A stretch of DNA of 64,000 nt, from contig NZ_JACSQW010000006.1 in the NCBI RefSeq assembly GCF_014836425.1, positions 35,266 to 99,265 of the forward strand, written 5' to 3'. A program made the translations under genes and the position numbers. The notes below the pieces were generated by a model that searched no databases, was not told where the DNA came from, and saw only the letters and a list, made by a program, of their open reading frames with translations. The stretch comes from Limosilactobacillus avistercoris (GTDB lineage Bacteria; Bacillota; Bacilli; Lactobacillales; Lactobacillaceae). Shown here piece by piece: positions 33,142 through 42,426 of the stretch (its first letter is position 1; each line of letters starts with the position of its first letter).

Positions 33142-34686
33142 CTATGCCAGTAATACTTCAGCAACTAATAGTCCGCCACCGAAGACGAGGACAAAGACAA
33201 CGACTGGCCAAACGAAGCGTACCCAGTGTGAATACTTCATGTCGAGCATTTGCAGAGTAGCCATAACTAATCCGGTTGGTGCCAAGAAAAGCATTGCATA
33301 TTGACCAAATTGGTAAGCCGTAACAACGATATACCGTGGAATATGAACGGTATCAGCCAACGGTGCCAAGATTGGCATAGCAAGAACTGCCAAGCCAGAT
33401 GAAGATGGCACAATAAAACCAAGAACAAAGAAGATCAGCATCATTACAATGATGAAGAATGAACCACTCATGTGAGAAACAACCTTAGATGATGCATACA
33501 GAATGGTATCTGAAATGTAACCATCACTCAAGATCATGTTGATCCCCCGAGCCAACCCAATAATCAGGGAAACACCAACCAAGCTGGCAGCCCCATCAGA
33601 AAAGGCAGTCGTGGTCTTGTATTCACCTAGGCCATCCTTCTTACCAAAGCAGGTTAAGAACATAATGATTACCGCAATCGTTAAGAATGAAGCGGCCATG
33701 TTAGGGAATGCCCAGTTCTTTGCCATAACACCCCAGATCATAATTGGGAACGCGCAGGCAAAGAGGATTAGGATAATCTTCTTTTTAAGGGTGAATGTCC
33801 GGTTATGTTCTTCTGTAGAATCCATTGACCACATCTTGTCGAATTTCTCCTTATCTTCATAAGAATACGAGAAACTCGGGTCTTTTTGAACTTTCCGTGC
33901 ATACCAGTGAAGGTAAAGCAGTAAGCAAATTACCGCTACCGTGAAACCGATAATCCGGCCCATCATCCCTTGAGTAAATTGGGTACCGGCAGCATTAGAA
34001 GCAATAACAACAGAGAATGGGTTAATAATCGAGAATGTTGTCCCAATTGAACTAGCTAGGAAGATCGCCCCAACGGTCACGATTGAATCGTAACCCATGG
34101 CGATGAAGACCGGTGCCAAAATTGGATAGAAAGCCACCGCTTCTTCTTCGATCCCACAAAGGGTCCCACCAAAGGCTAACAGCACGGCAACCATGAAGAC
34201 TAAGATAAATTCTTTTCCCTTAGACTTCTTGGTTAACGCCGATAGCCCAGATTCAAAGGCCCCACTAGCTTTTACAACCCCAATTAATCCACCAAGGACA
34301 AAAATGAAGATCATAATATCAACGGCCTGCATCGTCCCGTTAACCATACTGGTGAAAATTGAGTAAATACTCATCGGGTGCTGTTTAAGTCGCTTGTAAG
34401 TTCCCGGAACCGAAACCGGCTTACTAATCGCACCAGACTTAAATTGATCAACATCGATCTTAACGTGCAACTTATCCAATGTCGCCTGAGTAGCCGGATA
34501 AATTGTCTTCTTCCCACTTGGTGCAGTCACCTGAAGATGATCATGACTGTAAGCTAGTTTTGAATAGCTCCCAGCAGGAATGAACCATGTTAAGAAAACA
34601 GAAATAACTGTTAAGAAGAATAGGATGGTAAATGCACCAGGCATTTTTAATTTCCACTTCTTCTTTGGTTTAACTGAAGCGTCCAT
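33142..34686 (-). CDS. YfcC-family transporter (DcuC-like), copy 1
   Basis: A membrane protein of about 514 residues of the YfcC/DcuC group (PF03606), with an N-terminal basic cytoplasmic stretch and about 12 helices. The TM1 pattern MPGAFTILFFLTVISVFLTWFIPAG is typical, reported here in part. A polar loop of about 90 residues follows. GGTLCGIEEEAVAFYPIL and SSGLAVLAMPIL are family hallmarks. The substrate is unknown; peptides, dicarboxylates or arginine have been suggested for the family. The start ATG 34686 has GAGGGG upstream; the frame is open to 34701. It is divergent from a GlnKL-like two-component system, which may control it. Confidence 0.8.
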   Translation of the reverse strand: MDASVKPKKKWKLKMPGAFTILFFLTVISVFLTWFIPAGSYSKLAYSHDHLQVTAPSGKKTIYPATQATLDKLHVKIDVDQFKSGAISKPVSVPGTYKRLKQHPMSIYSIFTSMVNGTMQAVDIMIFIFVLGGLIGVVKASGAFESGLSALTKKSKGKEFILVFMVAVLLAFGGTLCGIEEEAVAFYPILAPVFIAMGYDSIVTVGAIFLASSIGTTFSIINPFSVVIASNAAGTQFTQGMMGRIIGFTVAVICLLLYLHWYARKVQKDPSFSYSYEDKEKFDKMWSMDSTEEHNRTFTLKKKIILILFACAFPIMIWGVMAKNWAFPNMAASFLTIAVIIMFLTCFGKKDGLGEYKTTTAFSDGAASLVGVSLIIGLARGINMILSDGYISDTILYASSKVVSHMSGSFFIIVMMLIFFVLGFIVPSSSGLAVLAMPILAPLADTVHIPRYIVVTAYQFGQYAMLFLAPTGLVMATLQMLDMKYSHWVRFVWPVVVFVLVFGGGLLVAEVLLA

Positions 34687-34760
34687 AACCTTACCCCTCA
34701 CTAAAAAAATAATTGCTTTACCATCTCACTAGCCACACAAATCTAATTGTGGACAAAGTG

Positions 34761-34837
34761 TATAATGATAATTGATTAGGCTAATTACGAATTAGCCAAT
34801 TAACCTCTTACGTTTATCATTTTAGTAAGCGCTTACG
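34761..34837 (+). promoter_or_regulatory. Shared control region: inverted repeat and cre-like site
   Basis: TATAAT (34761-34766) is a possible -10. GGCTAATT (34779-34786) and AATTAGCC (34790-34797) form a perfect 8-bp inverted repeat with a 3-base spacer, placed between the YfcC gene and the two-component system. AGTAAGCGCTTACG (34824-34837) is a near-perfect palindrome close to the CcpA cre consensus but with altered end bases. Together these suggest control by a dimeric regulator and possibly carbon catabolite repression. Confidence 0.5.
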
Positions 34838-34889
34838 AAAATATTCAAAAATAATCACATTTCATCAAAAACATAATTAAGGAGTTCAC

Positions 34890-36182
34890 ATGTTACGGAA
34901 TCTCAACTTTCTCCGTTATCGTAAATACCAACGAATTATTATTGTTGCAATTCTCGTTGCCCTGGCATCACAGATTGAGGTAAGTGCCTTTGTCCCGGGA
35001 AATACAATCGCCCTTTCGGCATTTATTCTGCCTGTTTTCTTGTATTTCAATCAGGATCTCAATCCTTTCCAAATTGGCTTAGCGATCGCCATTGCTTCTC
35101 CTGTTTTTCGGGGATTCGTTTTATTAGCTACCCAGGGGGCAACCGCAAATCTTGTTGTGACCTATATCATCGCTGATATTATCTTTTTCGTTTGCTATAC
35201 GCTCCTCTATTATCTCCTGTATTGGCTCCGAACCTTCCAGAATAATATTGCCTTTTTCTTTACGATTATTATCTGTGATTACTTTGCGAACCTTGCTGAG
35301 CTCTCTTTTTTAAATCACTTTCAGCCGTTCTCCCGGTGGATTTTACAAGGGGTCTTAATCCTTGCCCTCACCAGATCCGCAGTTGCCTTTGCCCTCTCGT
35401 TCATCCTTCATTATTGCCAACTCCTTACGGTCAGCAGTGAAAGTCACGAACGCCAATACTACCACTTCATCTGGGTCGCTTCGGCCGTTAAAAGTGAAGT
35501 CTACTTTATGAAGAAAACAATTAATGAAATTGAACAAGTAACGAAGAATGCCTACCAGTTAAACGAACGCCTTGGCGCTGAACACCGTCCCCAAGAACAA
35601 AAGATGGCCTACCAGATTGCCCAAAACGTTCATGAAATCAAACATTCCTACCAAAATGTCATTAAGGGTCTCGGTGATTATTTTGACGATCGAAATAACG
35701 AACCAATGCCAATGAAGGATATCCTCAAGATCGTTACTAATTATTCTCAAATGATTATTCGAGAAAAGAAAGCCCACATTAACTTGGTCGTCCAGAATCA
35801 TACTGATATTACGGTTCCTCAACATTATTACCTGGTAACAATCCTTTCCAACCTAATTCTTAACGGGATCGATGCCATTGGTAACCAACATAACGGCGAA
35901 ATCTTAATCCAGGTTAAGGATAATCAAAATTGGGTCTTCCTTTCTATAACTGATAACGGCAGTGGCATCCCCGATAACCTCCTTCCCTTAATCTTCAAAT
36001 CTGGTTTTTCAACTAAATTTGATGCTTCTGGTGATATTTACCGAGGAATTGGTCTTTCTAATGTTCAGACAATTGTTCAAGATGAATTTGGTGGCCAAAT
36101 CACTGTCGACTCAACGCCAAAAGTGGGGACAACCTTCTTTGTTAAACTTAATCGACAAAAATTGACTGCGAAGGGAGAATAA
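34890..36182 (+). CDS. Sensor histidine kinase (GlnK/YcbA-like)
   Basis: A 430-residue sensor kinase. The first ~190 residues contain about six membrane helices. A helical region follows, with the likely phosphoacceptor His in VHEIKHSYQNV (about residue 256). The ATPase domain has the N-box NLILNGIDAIG, the G1 motif DNGSGIP and GIGLSNVQ. The pattern resembles GlnK/YcbA of Bacillus, which senses glutamine with GlnL. The ligand here is not known. The gene is followed four bases later by the response regulator, and is divergent from a YfcC transporter. Confidence 0.82.
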   Translation: MLRNLNFLRYRKYQRIIIVAILVALASQIEVSAFVPGNTIALSAFILPVFLYFNQDLNPFQIGLAIAIASPVFRGFVLLATQGATANLVVTYIIADIIFFVCYTLLYYLLYWLRTFQNNIAFFFTIIICDYFANLAELSFLNHFQPFSRWILQGVLILALTRSAVAFALSFILHYCQLLTVSSESHERQYYHFIWVASAVKSEVYFMKKTINEIEQVTKNAYQLNERLGAEHRPQEQKMAYQIAQNVHEIKHSYQNVIKGLGDYFDDRNNEPMPMKDILKIVTNYSQMIIREKKAHINLVVQNHTDITVPQHYYLVTILSNLILNGIDAIGNQHNGEILIQVKDNQNWVFLSITDNGSGIPDNLLPLIFKSGFSTKFDASGDIYRGIGLSNVQTIVQDEFGGQITVDSTPKVGTTFFVKLNRQKLTAKGE

Positions 36183-36186
36183 TGTA

Positions 36187-37026
36187 ATGAAATACTATAT
36201 TGTTGATGATGATCAATCGATCCTCTATGTTTTACAGAACATTATTGAACAAAACTTTAATGATGAAGTTGTTGGGATGAACGATCATTCACCTGCAGCG
36301 TTAAAAGATCTCCTGGTTCATGACGTGGACATTGTTTTAGTTGATCTTCTCATGCCTGAACTGTCCGGCATCGAACTCGTTAAGCAAGTTAAAAAGGTTA
36401 AACCAAACACCCGCTTTGTAATGATCTCTAAGGTCCAGGATAGTGAGATGCGTGCTAAAGCCTATCAAGCCGGGATCGAATTTTTCATTAACAAGCCGAT
36501 CAACCTCATTGAAGTTAAAACTGTTTTAGAAAAAGTCGAGCAAAGCTTAACGATGGCTTCCCAACTCTCTTCAATTTCCCAGATGGTCCATAGTTTTAAC
36601 CAGCAAACTAACCCTCCCCAAAGTGCACCGCAAGAAGATCAAGTAAGTACAACATTAAAGTACCTGGGGATGACTTCAGAAAAGGGAACTACCGATATTC
36701 TTCAAATCATTCCGCTAATGAAAAGTCAAAGCACTAACTACCGGGACCTGGATTTAAATGCCCTTTTGGATCTCAGCGAACATGAAAGAAAAGTCATTGA
36801 GCAACGAATTCGCCGGGCAATCAAGGTTGGCTTAGCAAATACCGCAAACCGTTTAATTGATAATCCCTATGATGAACAACTTTCTGATCTCGCAAGCCTC
36901 CTTTTCGGCTATGAAAGCGTTCACGCTGAAATGCTTTGCCGCCAAGGTAAGCAAAAATCAGGTGGGAGAATTACAATTCAGCGTTTTCTTGACGGATTAG
37001 CTGATCTTAATGGAACGAAAAAATAA
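36187..37026 (+). CDS. Response regulator with YcbB-type DNA-binding domain (GlnL-like)
   Basis: A 279-residue regulator. The receiver domain starts YYIVDDDQSILYVL, with the phosphoacceptor Asp in IVLVDLLMPELSG and the Lys in FFINKPINL. The C-terminal half (from about residue 145) resembles the YcbB/GlnL DNA-binding domain (PF08664), not OmpR or NarL types. It is cotranscribed with the kinase upstream. The likely target is the divergent YfcC gene or its own operon, through the inverted repeat at 34779-34797; this is inference. A terminator overlaps its stop. Confidence 0.83.
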   Translation: MKYYIVDDDQSILYVLQNIIEQNFNDEVVGMNDHSPAALKDLLVHDVDIVLVDLLMPELSGIELVKQVKKVKPNTRFVMISKVQDSEMRAKAYQAGIEFFINKPINLIEVKTVLEKVEQSLTMASQLSSISQMVHSFNQQTNPPQSAPQEDQVSTTLKYLGMTSEKGTTDILQIIPLMKSQSTNYRDLDLNALLDLSEHERKVIEQRIRRAIKVGLANTANRLIDNPYDEQLSDLASLLFGYESVHAEMLCRQGKQKSGGRITIQRFLDGLADLNGTKK

Positions 37027-37091
37027 AAGCTAGAAATTAACCTTCTCAGAAGCTTTTAAGGCTGGCGAGAAAGTTAATTCCTAGCTTTTTG
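37025..37091. terminator. Terminator between the response regulator and aminotransferase remnant
   Basis: AAAAGCTAGAAATTAACCTTCTC pairs imperfectly with GAGAAAGTTAATTCCTAGCTTTT; the arms are given in outline. It resembles the inverted repeat at 10564-10700. Confidence 0.8.
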
Positions 37092-37092
37092 A

Positions 37093-38070
37093 TTAATCAT
37101 ATTGATGCATATATTTTGAAAGACGCTTAAGTCCTTCCTTAAGGGTTGCTTCTGAGGCACAGTAACCAAGACGAACATGTTTTGGAGTGTCAAAGGCATC
37201 CCCTGGCACTAGCAAAACTCCTTCATCTTTCAACAAGTTTTCGCAGAAGGTATGAATATCAACTGGAACATCTAGTTTAGGGAATGAGGTTGAAACCGCC
37301 TGAGGCATCACAACTGACGCCCGATCTTCATGTTCAATCCAATCTTGGTAAATCTTTAAGTTACCGAGGACCAGTTTCCTATTTCGTGCCAACACCTGGT
37401 CACGGTGACGAAGAACATAGGTTGCAAGCAGGTCATTAAAGACTCCTCCACAGATCATTGTATAATCACGGAACTTCCGAAAAAGATCTGCCAATTCACT
37501 ATTAGTTGCGGTCCAGCCGATCCAGACAACGGGAACTGAATATGTCTTTGAAAGGGAGTTAGTTGCAATCCCCTTATCATATAAATCAACGATTGAAGTG
37601 AACTTTGTCGGGTCATCCAATGGCAAGTAAACTTCATCTACTAATACATAAGCACCCACTGACTTAGCAATTTCGACAACTTGTTTCAAAAATGCCTCAT
37701 CTAAGACTGTCCCGGTCGGGTTATTTGCATTATTTAAACAGATCATCTTAGTATCAGGACGAATTAACTTTTTCAGTTCTTCAATATCTGGATACCAATT
37801 AGCTTCTTCGTGAATATGCCAAAAGTCCACGTCAGCACCTAATGACTTTGGAATGTCATAGAGTTGTTGGTATGATGGATATTCTGCAATCACGTGATCC
37901 CCAGCTTGAATCAAACTATAAAGAGCCAAAATGTTTGCCCCAGTAGCACCATTCGTTTGCAAAATATTATCTGGTTCGACATGTTGATACAACTTAGCAA
38001 CTTCCTGCTTAAATGCATTACAAAAGAGCGCCTTCCAACTGTTTGGAGACGCTCTTAAATTTTTACGGTT
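37093..38070 (-). pseudogene. PLP-dependent aminotransferase, N-terminally truncated
   Basis: The visible protein matches class I/II aminotransferases: LQTNGATGANILALYSL, EYPSYQQLYD, NNANNPTGTV, VDEVYLPLD, and the PLP Lys in TNSLSKTYSVP. It ends normally at YMHQYD. Intact members start about 70-90 residues earlier; here homology begins near AFKQEVAKLYQHVEPDN (about 38015-37970), and the frame upstream runs into a TAG at 38071. The only starts are a TTG at 37992 or internal codons. It lies directly downstream of a terminator, with no promoter seen. The N-terminal part was probably removed when the neighbouring AT-rich pair was acquired. Confidence 0.75.
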
Positions 38071-38073
38071 CTA

Positions 38074-38114
38074 CAATAAAAGGTACTAACATGGTGCGTT
38101 CAGTTAGTACCTTA
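38074..38114 (-). terminator. Terminator of the YfcC copy 2 / M20 operon
   Basis: GGTACTAAC and GTTAGTACC form the stem, followed on the minus strand by TTTTATTG. Confidence 0.8.
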
Positions 38115-38117
38115 ATT

Positions 38118-39632
38118 TTATAATGCTGTTAATATTGCCAAATAAACACACGTTACAAAGAACAGGAGCAAAATAAATTTGTAAACCCATTTCCAATAAA
38201 TAGTAATTGGTATTCTAGAAAGTGCTAAAGCTCCTACTAGCATTCCTGCGGTTGGCGTAATTGCGGTAATTAGGCCAGTTGCTGCCTGATAAGAAGTAAC
38301 TAATACACTGCCTTCAACATGTGCAAAATGAGCTAATGATCCCATGATTCCCATTGTAGCAGCAGCTAAACCAGAACTAGATGGAATCAAAAATGACAAA
38401 ATAATGAAAAAAATAAAGGCCAAAATAATAAAAGCTGCTTTGGGCATTCCTGCAAGTGAAAGTTCACCATAATGGAGAATTGTTCCTGTAATTTTACCAT
38501 TATTCATAATAACTTGAATTCCACGTGCTACGGCAACGATAATCGCTACATTTAGTAACTCTCCCATTCCTTTCATAAATGAATCAATAAAATCGGTTTC
38601 CTTAATATGACCAACAAACATAATTACTACAGACATAAAGAGAAAAAGCATTGTAATTTCATTAAAGTACCAACTTCCTAATGCTGTCATATCTACGCCT
38701 AAGAAGTTGCCTAAAAATGGTATGCTAGTAAGCCATTTTGTAAAGGTATCGAAAAACGTCCACGATTTATTAATGCTTGTCCAAGGAACCAATCCAATAA
38801 TCATAATGATAAAAGTTAGGGCAAAGATCCACAAAACGTGTTTCTGGATTCTAGTCAATGGACTAGGTTTACTACTACGTTCTTCTACATCAAAGAACTT
38901 CATATCAGCTTTTCTTTGCTTATACATAAGAGATTTAGTCGGATCCTTTTTGATCTTATTTGCATAATGCAAAACAAAAATAATGGTCAATGTAGTTACA
39001 ATTATTAATAAAATGATCCGAGAGCCTAATCCCGCTCCTGGTGAAATCTTGATAATCCCTGAAGCTACACCCGTAGAAAATGGATTGACGGTAGATGCTA
39101 AGTCACCTACACGAGTACCTAATATAATTACTCCTGCTGCAACTAGCGAATCATATCCAACTCCCATCATAATTGGAACTATTAACGGAAAGAAAGCTAG
39201 TGTTTCTTCCCCCATTCCATACGTAGAGCCACCAATAGCAAAGATAATTGTTAAAATCACAATTAAACGCTTTTCATGTCCTTTTGAATTGGTAACAATA
39301 GAACGAATACCATCATCAAGCGCACCTGTTTTGTTAACTACTCCTAAAAAGCCACCAATAACAAGAATAAAAAGTGCAATATCAATAGCACCAGTAGTTG
39401 CTTTATCACCAATCATCCCAATTATCGGGGCCATAAAGACATCCCAGATTCCCTGAGGATGGGAAACTACAGTATGATAAGTCCCCGAAACCATATTTCC
39501 TGCAGAATCTAGCTTATAAACCCCTGCCGGAATAATCCACGTTAAAATGGCCATCAAAACTATTAACATGAACAAAATTGTAAATGCCGAGGGCATATGG
39601 AATTTATGTTTTGCCTTTATTTGGTTATCCAT
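38118..39632 (-). CDS. YfcC-family transporter, copy 2 (AT-rich, linked to M20 peptidase)
   Basis: A 504-residue membrane protein of the same family as copy 1: MPSAFTILFMLIVLMAILTW at TM1, STYGMGEETLAFFPLI and SSSGLAAATMGIMG. It carries a shorter polar loop after TM1. It starts 10 bases after the stop of an M20-family hydrolase gene, so the two form an operon. This resembles AbgT-AbgA type pairs, in which an amidated or acylated amino acid is imported and cut. The coding sequence is visibly richer in A and T than its neighbours, consistent with transfer from another low-GC bacterium. Confidence 0.8.
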   Translation of the reverse strand: MDNQIKAKHKFHMPSAFTILFMLIVLMAILTWIIPAGVYKLDSAGNMVSGTYHTVVSHPQGIWDVFMAPIIGMIGDKATTGAIDIALFILVIGGFLGVVNKTGALDDGIRSIVTNSKGHEKRLIVILTIIFAIGGSTYGMGEETLAFFPLIVPIMMGVGYDSLVAAGVIILGTRVGDLASTVNPFSTGVASGIIKISPGAGLGSRIILLIIVTTLTIIFVLHYANKIKKDPTKSLMYKQRKADMKFFDVEERSSKPSPLTRIQKHVLWIFALTFIIMIIGLVPWTSINKSWTFFDTFTKWLTSIPFLGNFLGVDMTALGSWYFNEITMLFLFMSVVIMFVGHIKETDFIDSFMKGMGELLNVAIIVAVARGIQVIMNNGKITGTILHYGELSLAGMPKAAFIILAFIFFIILSFLIPSSSGLAAATMGIMGSLAHFAHVEGSVLVTSYQAATGLITAITPTAGMLVGALALSRIPITIYWKWVYKFILLLFFVTCVYLAILTAL

Positions 39633-39642
39633 TAATTACACC

Positions 39643-40794
39643 TCACTCTTCAAAGAATTCTTTAGCTACTTGTTTATAAAATTCAATGGATTTATGAAAC
39701 ACCTCTACATCAACATTTTCATCAGTCTGGTGTTGCGTATTATTTCCTGGTCCAATTTCAGCAATTGCAAAATTACCTTTTCCATGTAAAAACTCGGATC
39801 CATCACTAGCTCCTGATTGACCAACTACATTTACTGAAGTATCAAAGATTTCATCATGGACTTTTTCCATTAATTTAATTAAAGGAGCATTTTTATCGCC
39901 TGGCATTGCCTCTTCCGGGAAACTATAGCGAATACTAAGATTGTAACCTGGCTTCTGGTTCAACTTTTCTACAAGCCCATTCAATGCATTAAAGACAATT
40001 TTATTAGGGTATTCAGGAATTGTTCGGATATTTCCTTTAATAATTGCTCTGGCAGGTACAGAATTGATTTGTGAGCCACCCTGAAAGACTGATTGAACAT
40101 GTGTTAGTTTCCCAAGAACTGGATTGACCTTATCAAAACTATCCATAATTGGTTTAACCTGATTAGCAAAATCAACTAAATGATCAATTGCATTAATACC
40201 ATTTTGCGGTTGCGAGCTATGAGCTTGTTTTCCAATAGAAGTCACAACATAATCAATAACTCCCTTGGAGGTATAACCTATTTCAGTCATATTATTTCCT
40301 GGCTCTGCAATAATCAATCCTGATAGGCCATCAGCATAACCCTTCTTAACAAGCTGAGCTGCCCCATACTCTCCTGTTTCTTCACCAACAGTACAGAGTA
40401 ATCGAATTTTCCCAGGAACCTCGTGACTTTCTAACATATCCAACATTGCAATAATTAATGCAGCTAAACCACTCTTCATATCTGATGCTCCACGTCCATA
40501 TAATTTTCCATCTTTAATCTTTGCGCTATATGGATCGGATGACCATTGACTTATATCTCCAGCAGAAACAACATCTTCGTGCCCGCTAAAACCCAGTAAC
40601 TTATTGCCCTCTCCAATAGTTACTACAAGATTATCTCTACCTGGAGCATACTGAATACGGTCTATTTTTATATTTTGTCCCTGATAAGGCTTAAATAGAG
40701 ATTCAATATAGTCAGCCACTTCCGCTTCATTGCTATTTTCTGATTTAATTGAAATTAATTTTGATAAAATTTCAATCTGCTTTGACTTTTCCAT
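39643..40794 (-). CDS. M20-family metallopeptidase (ArgE/DapE/ACY1 type)
   Basis: A 383-residue zinc hydrolase. The metal and catalytic motifs are visible: LLGFSGHEDVVSAGD (His and Asp), GRGASDMKSGLAA, GEETGEYGA (Glu pair) and IIAEPGN, plus a C-terminal HQTDENVD His. The dimerisation domain sits in the middle. Such enzymes remove acyl or aminoacyl groups from amino acids (ArgE, DapE, carboxypeptidase G2). It is first in the operon with YfcC copy 2, which probably imports its substrate. The ribosome binding site is GGGAGG. A 30-base perfect palindrome lies about 65 bases upstream. The DNA is AT-rich. Confidence 0.87.
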   Translation of the reverse strand: MEKSKQIEILSKLISIKSENSNEAEVADYIESLFKPYQGQNIKIDRIQYAPGRDNLVVTIGEGNKLLGFSGHEDVVSAGDISQWSSDPYSAKIKDGKLYGRGASDMKSGLAALIIAMLDMLESHEVPGKIRLLCTVGEETGEYGAAQLVKKGYADGLSGLIIAEPGNNMTEIGYTSKGVIDYVVTSIGKQAHSSQPQNGINAIDHLVDFANQVKPIMDSFDKVNPVLGKLTHVQSVFQGGSQINSVPARAIIKGNIRTIPEYPNKIVFNALNGLVEKLNQKPGYNLSIRYSFPEEAMPGDKNAPLIKLMEKVHDEIFDTSVNVVGQSGASDGSEFLHGKGNFAIAEIGPGNNTQHQTDENVDVEVFHKSIEFYKQVAKEFFEE

Positions 40795-40858
40795 ACTTAT
40801 TACGTTCCTCCCATATATAATTTGTTATTGATTATTATCTATAGATAAAATTCATTCT

Positions 40859-40888
40859 ATATACAAAATATACGTATATTTTGTATAT
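40859..40888. promoter_or_regulatory. 30-bp perfect palindrome upstream of the M20/YfcC operon
   Basis: ATATACAAAATATAC (40859-40873) is the exact reverse complement of GTATATTTTGTATAT (40874-40888). It lies downstream of a TATAAT-like -10 on the minus strand (near 40905-40915), over or just after the expected transcript start, as expected for a repressor site. The half-site TTTGTATAT also occurs in the pepI operator. Confidence 0.62.
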
Positions 40889-40956
40889 TTATTAAATATT
40901 TACCAATTATAATACGATATTCAGTATTAAAATTCAATGATAAAATTAATTTTCCA

Positions 40957-40996
40957 TAAAAAAGAGGATTACTGTTCATCGCAATCCTCTTTTTTC
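40957..40996. terminator. Intrinsic terminator between the M20 operon and repeat D
   Basis: AAAAAAGAGGATT pairs with AATCCTCTTTTTT. It could stop transcripts arriving from the histidine phosphatase gene. Confidence 0.8.
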
Positions 40997-41033
40997 GTTT
41001 ATATAAACTATTCTAAATGTGTTTATTAAGATT

Positions 41034-41224
41034 AATGTCCTAGGCAACTAAATTGAAATATGCTCGCCAGTGATTTGCTAAAGTACTAACAGTTCCTACT
41101 GCAACCGAGCCAAGATCTTCTCGCCCTAACTTTCCTCGAGCTAACGACCTCCACCTCCGACGATGAGACGTCGTTCGGTGGAGAAATCGTTAGCCACCGG
41201 AAAGTTTTAACGGGCTCGCACTCT
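41034..41224 (-). repeat. Palindromic intergenic repeat, copy D (type II)
   Basis: The type II hairpin spans 41123-41215: GCCC/GGGC, AACTTTCC/GGAAAGTT, GCTAACGA/TCGTTAGC, and apical CCACC/GGTGG and CGACG/CGTCG stems, then GGGCTCGCACTCT. Its last bases overlap the TAG stop (41223-41225) of the minus-strand histidine phosphatase. A TGCTCGCCAG module and degenerate flanks extend it to the left. The 428-base gap holds this, the terminator and the palindrome, and no gene. Confidence 0.8.
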
Positions 41225-41876
41225 ACTTATCATATTCCTCTATCTTAAACTCATGATCGGTTAGGGTGGCGGTGGTGAGGCTACCATTCTTTGGACGAAC
41301 GGTTACGTCATATTTACCTTCACCGAAGCGTTCCACAAGGCTCAGTAAAGTATTACCATGACTTACCCAAAGAACATTAGCATCTTCAGGGAGAGCAGCA
41401 TGCCGGATCATTTCGATTCCCTTATTCATCCGTTCCCAGTATTCGTGATTATTTTCTGCGTCATGGAATGGATCGGCTTCCTTTAACCAATCCTTAGCTT
41501 GACCAATCGAGCTAGCAAGGACGATTTGCTTAAAGGTATTGTAGCCGTGAGGTGCGCCAGCATTGTACCAAGCAAAATCCATATTTGTTCCTTCATATGA
41601 ACCATAGAATTCTTCCCGGAAATAAGGGGCAGTAACTGGTTCACGAACGGAGTCTGCCTGATTCAAATCAAGTATTTCTTGAATAGTTTCCATTGCCCGC
41701 GTTGTATCACTACAAAAGGCAGCATCAAAGTGAATATTCTTAAGCCGTTCACCCGCATTTTTAGCGTCTTGCTTCCCTTTTTCTGTTAATGGAGAATTAC
41801 TCCATCCCTGAAGCTTGTTGTAAATGTTGTAATATGTTTGACCATGTCGTACTAAGTAAATATTCAATTTTGTCAT
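41223..41876 (-). CDS. Histidine phosphatase family protein (phosphoglycerate mutase-like)
   Basis: A 217-residue enzyme with the RHG motif YLVRHGQTYYN containing the phosphorylated His, and a C-terminal WVSHGNTLLSL with the second His. SPLTEKGKQDA and the Glu in REEFYGSYEG complete the active site. This is a cofactor-dependent phosphatase of the PhoE/GpmB group rather than glycolytic mutase. The substrate is unknown. It is monocistronic, and its TAG stop is part of the palindromic repeat D. Confidence 0.87.
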   Translation of the reverse strand: MTKLNIYLVRHGQTYYNIYNKLQGWSNSPLTEKGKQDAKNAGERLKNIHFDAAFCSDTTRAMETIQEILDLNQADSVREPVTAPYFREEFYGSYEGTNMDFAWYNAGAPHGYNTFKQIVLASSIGQAKDWLKEADPFHDAENNHEYWERMNKGIEMIRHAALPEDANVLWVSHGNTLLSLVERFGEGKYDVTVRPKNGSLTTATLTDHEFKIEEYDK

Positions 41877-42030
41877 GACTCGTCCTCCGTTCTCCTGTGA
41901 TTCTTCTTCATTATAGCGCTCCCATTATTAATTTAGAAGCAAGACAGATCTTTGAACTTGCTTATCTTCCTCTTCATAACTTCTTCATACTTTCCCCCTA
42001 TTCTTAATACAAGAAAGAAGGGATTGACTA

Positions 42031-42303
42031 ATGACATTAAAAGAAACTGCTTCTCAACCAAATATTGTTGCGGCTAAGATTATTGCCATCAGCAACAAAA
42101 AAGTTACAGTAGTTACCGAAGAAGGTCATCTATTAATGATTCCCTTAACTAAAGAGTACCGTCAAGACAAGACAATGCTCGAATCATTGAAAGATATCCT
42201 TCGTGCTGGTATTTGGATTCCTGTAAACAAAAAATTACGGAAACTCTTTAGCTATGACTGGCTAACTGGGCCAGTGCCCGTTCCAGCTAAAGTAAATAAT
42301 TAA
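42031..42303 (+). CDS. Conserved-looking hypothetical protein, 90 aa
   Basis: A small soluble protein of 90 residues with the beta-rich start VAAKIIAISNKKVTVVTEEG and a basic C-terminal half. No membrane segment or signal peptide is seen. The ribosome binding site is AAGGGATTG. It lies alone upstream of the lipoteichoic acid synthase gene, separated by about 120 bases with their own promoter-like sequence. I do not recognise a family. Confidence 0.6.
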   Translation: MTLKETASQPNIVAAKIIAISNKKVTVVTEEGHLLMIPLTKEYRQDKTMLESLKDILRAGIWIPVNKKLRKLFSYDWLTGPVPVPAKVNN

Positions 42304-42426
42304 ATTTTGACAACAATCTTACTTATACCGATGTTTCTTCGCTAATCTATGGTAGAATGGCTGTTGATTTGCTAGTTTTGCTAGCACTAAATAACTATTA
42401 AATCTCGATTGCGAGGAACATTCCTA

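Noticed and set aside
33536..33862. A 108-codon plus-strand frame opposite YfcC copy 1
   Set aside because: It is a mirror of the hydrophobic transporter sequence and has no independent support.
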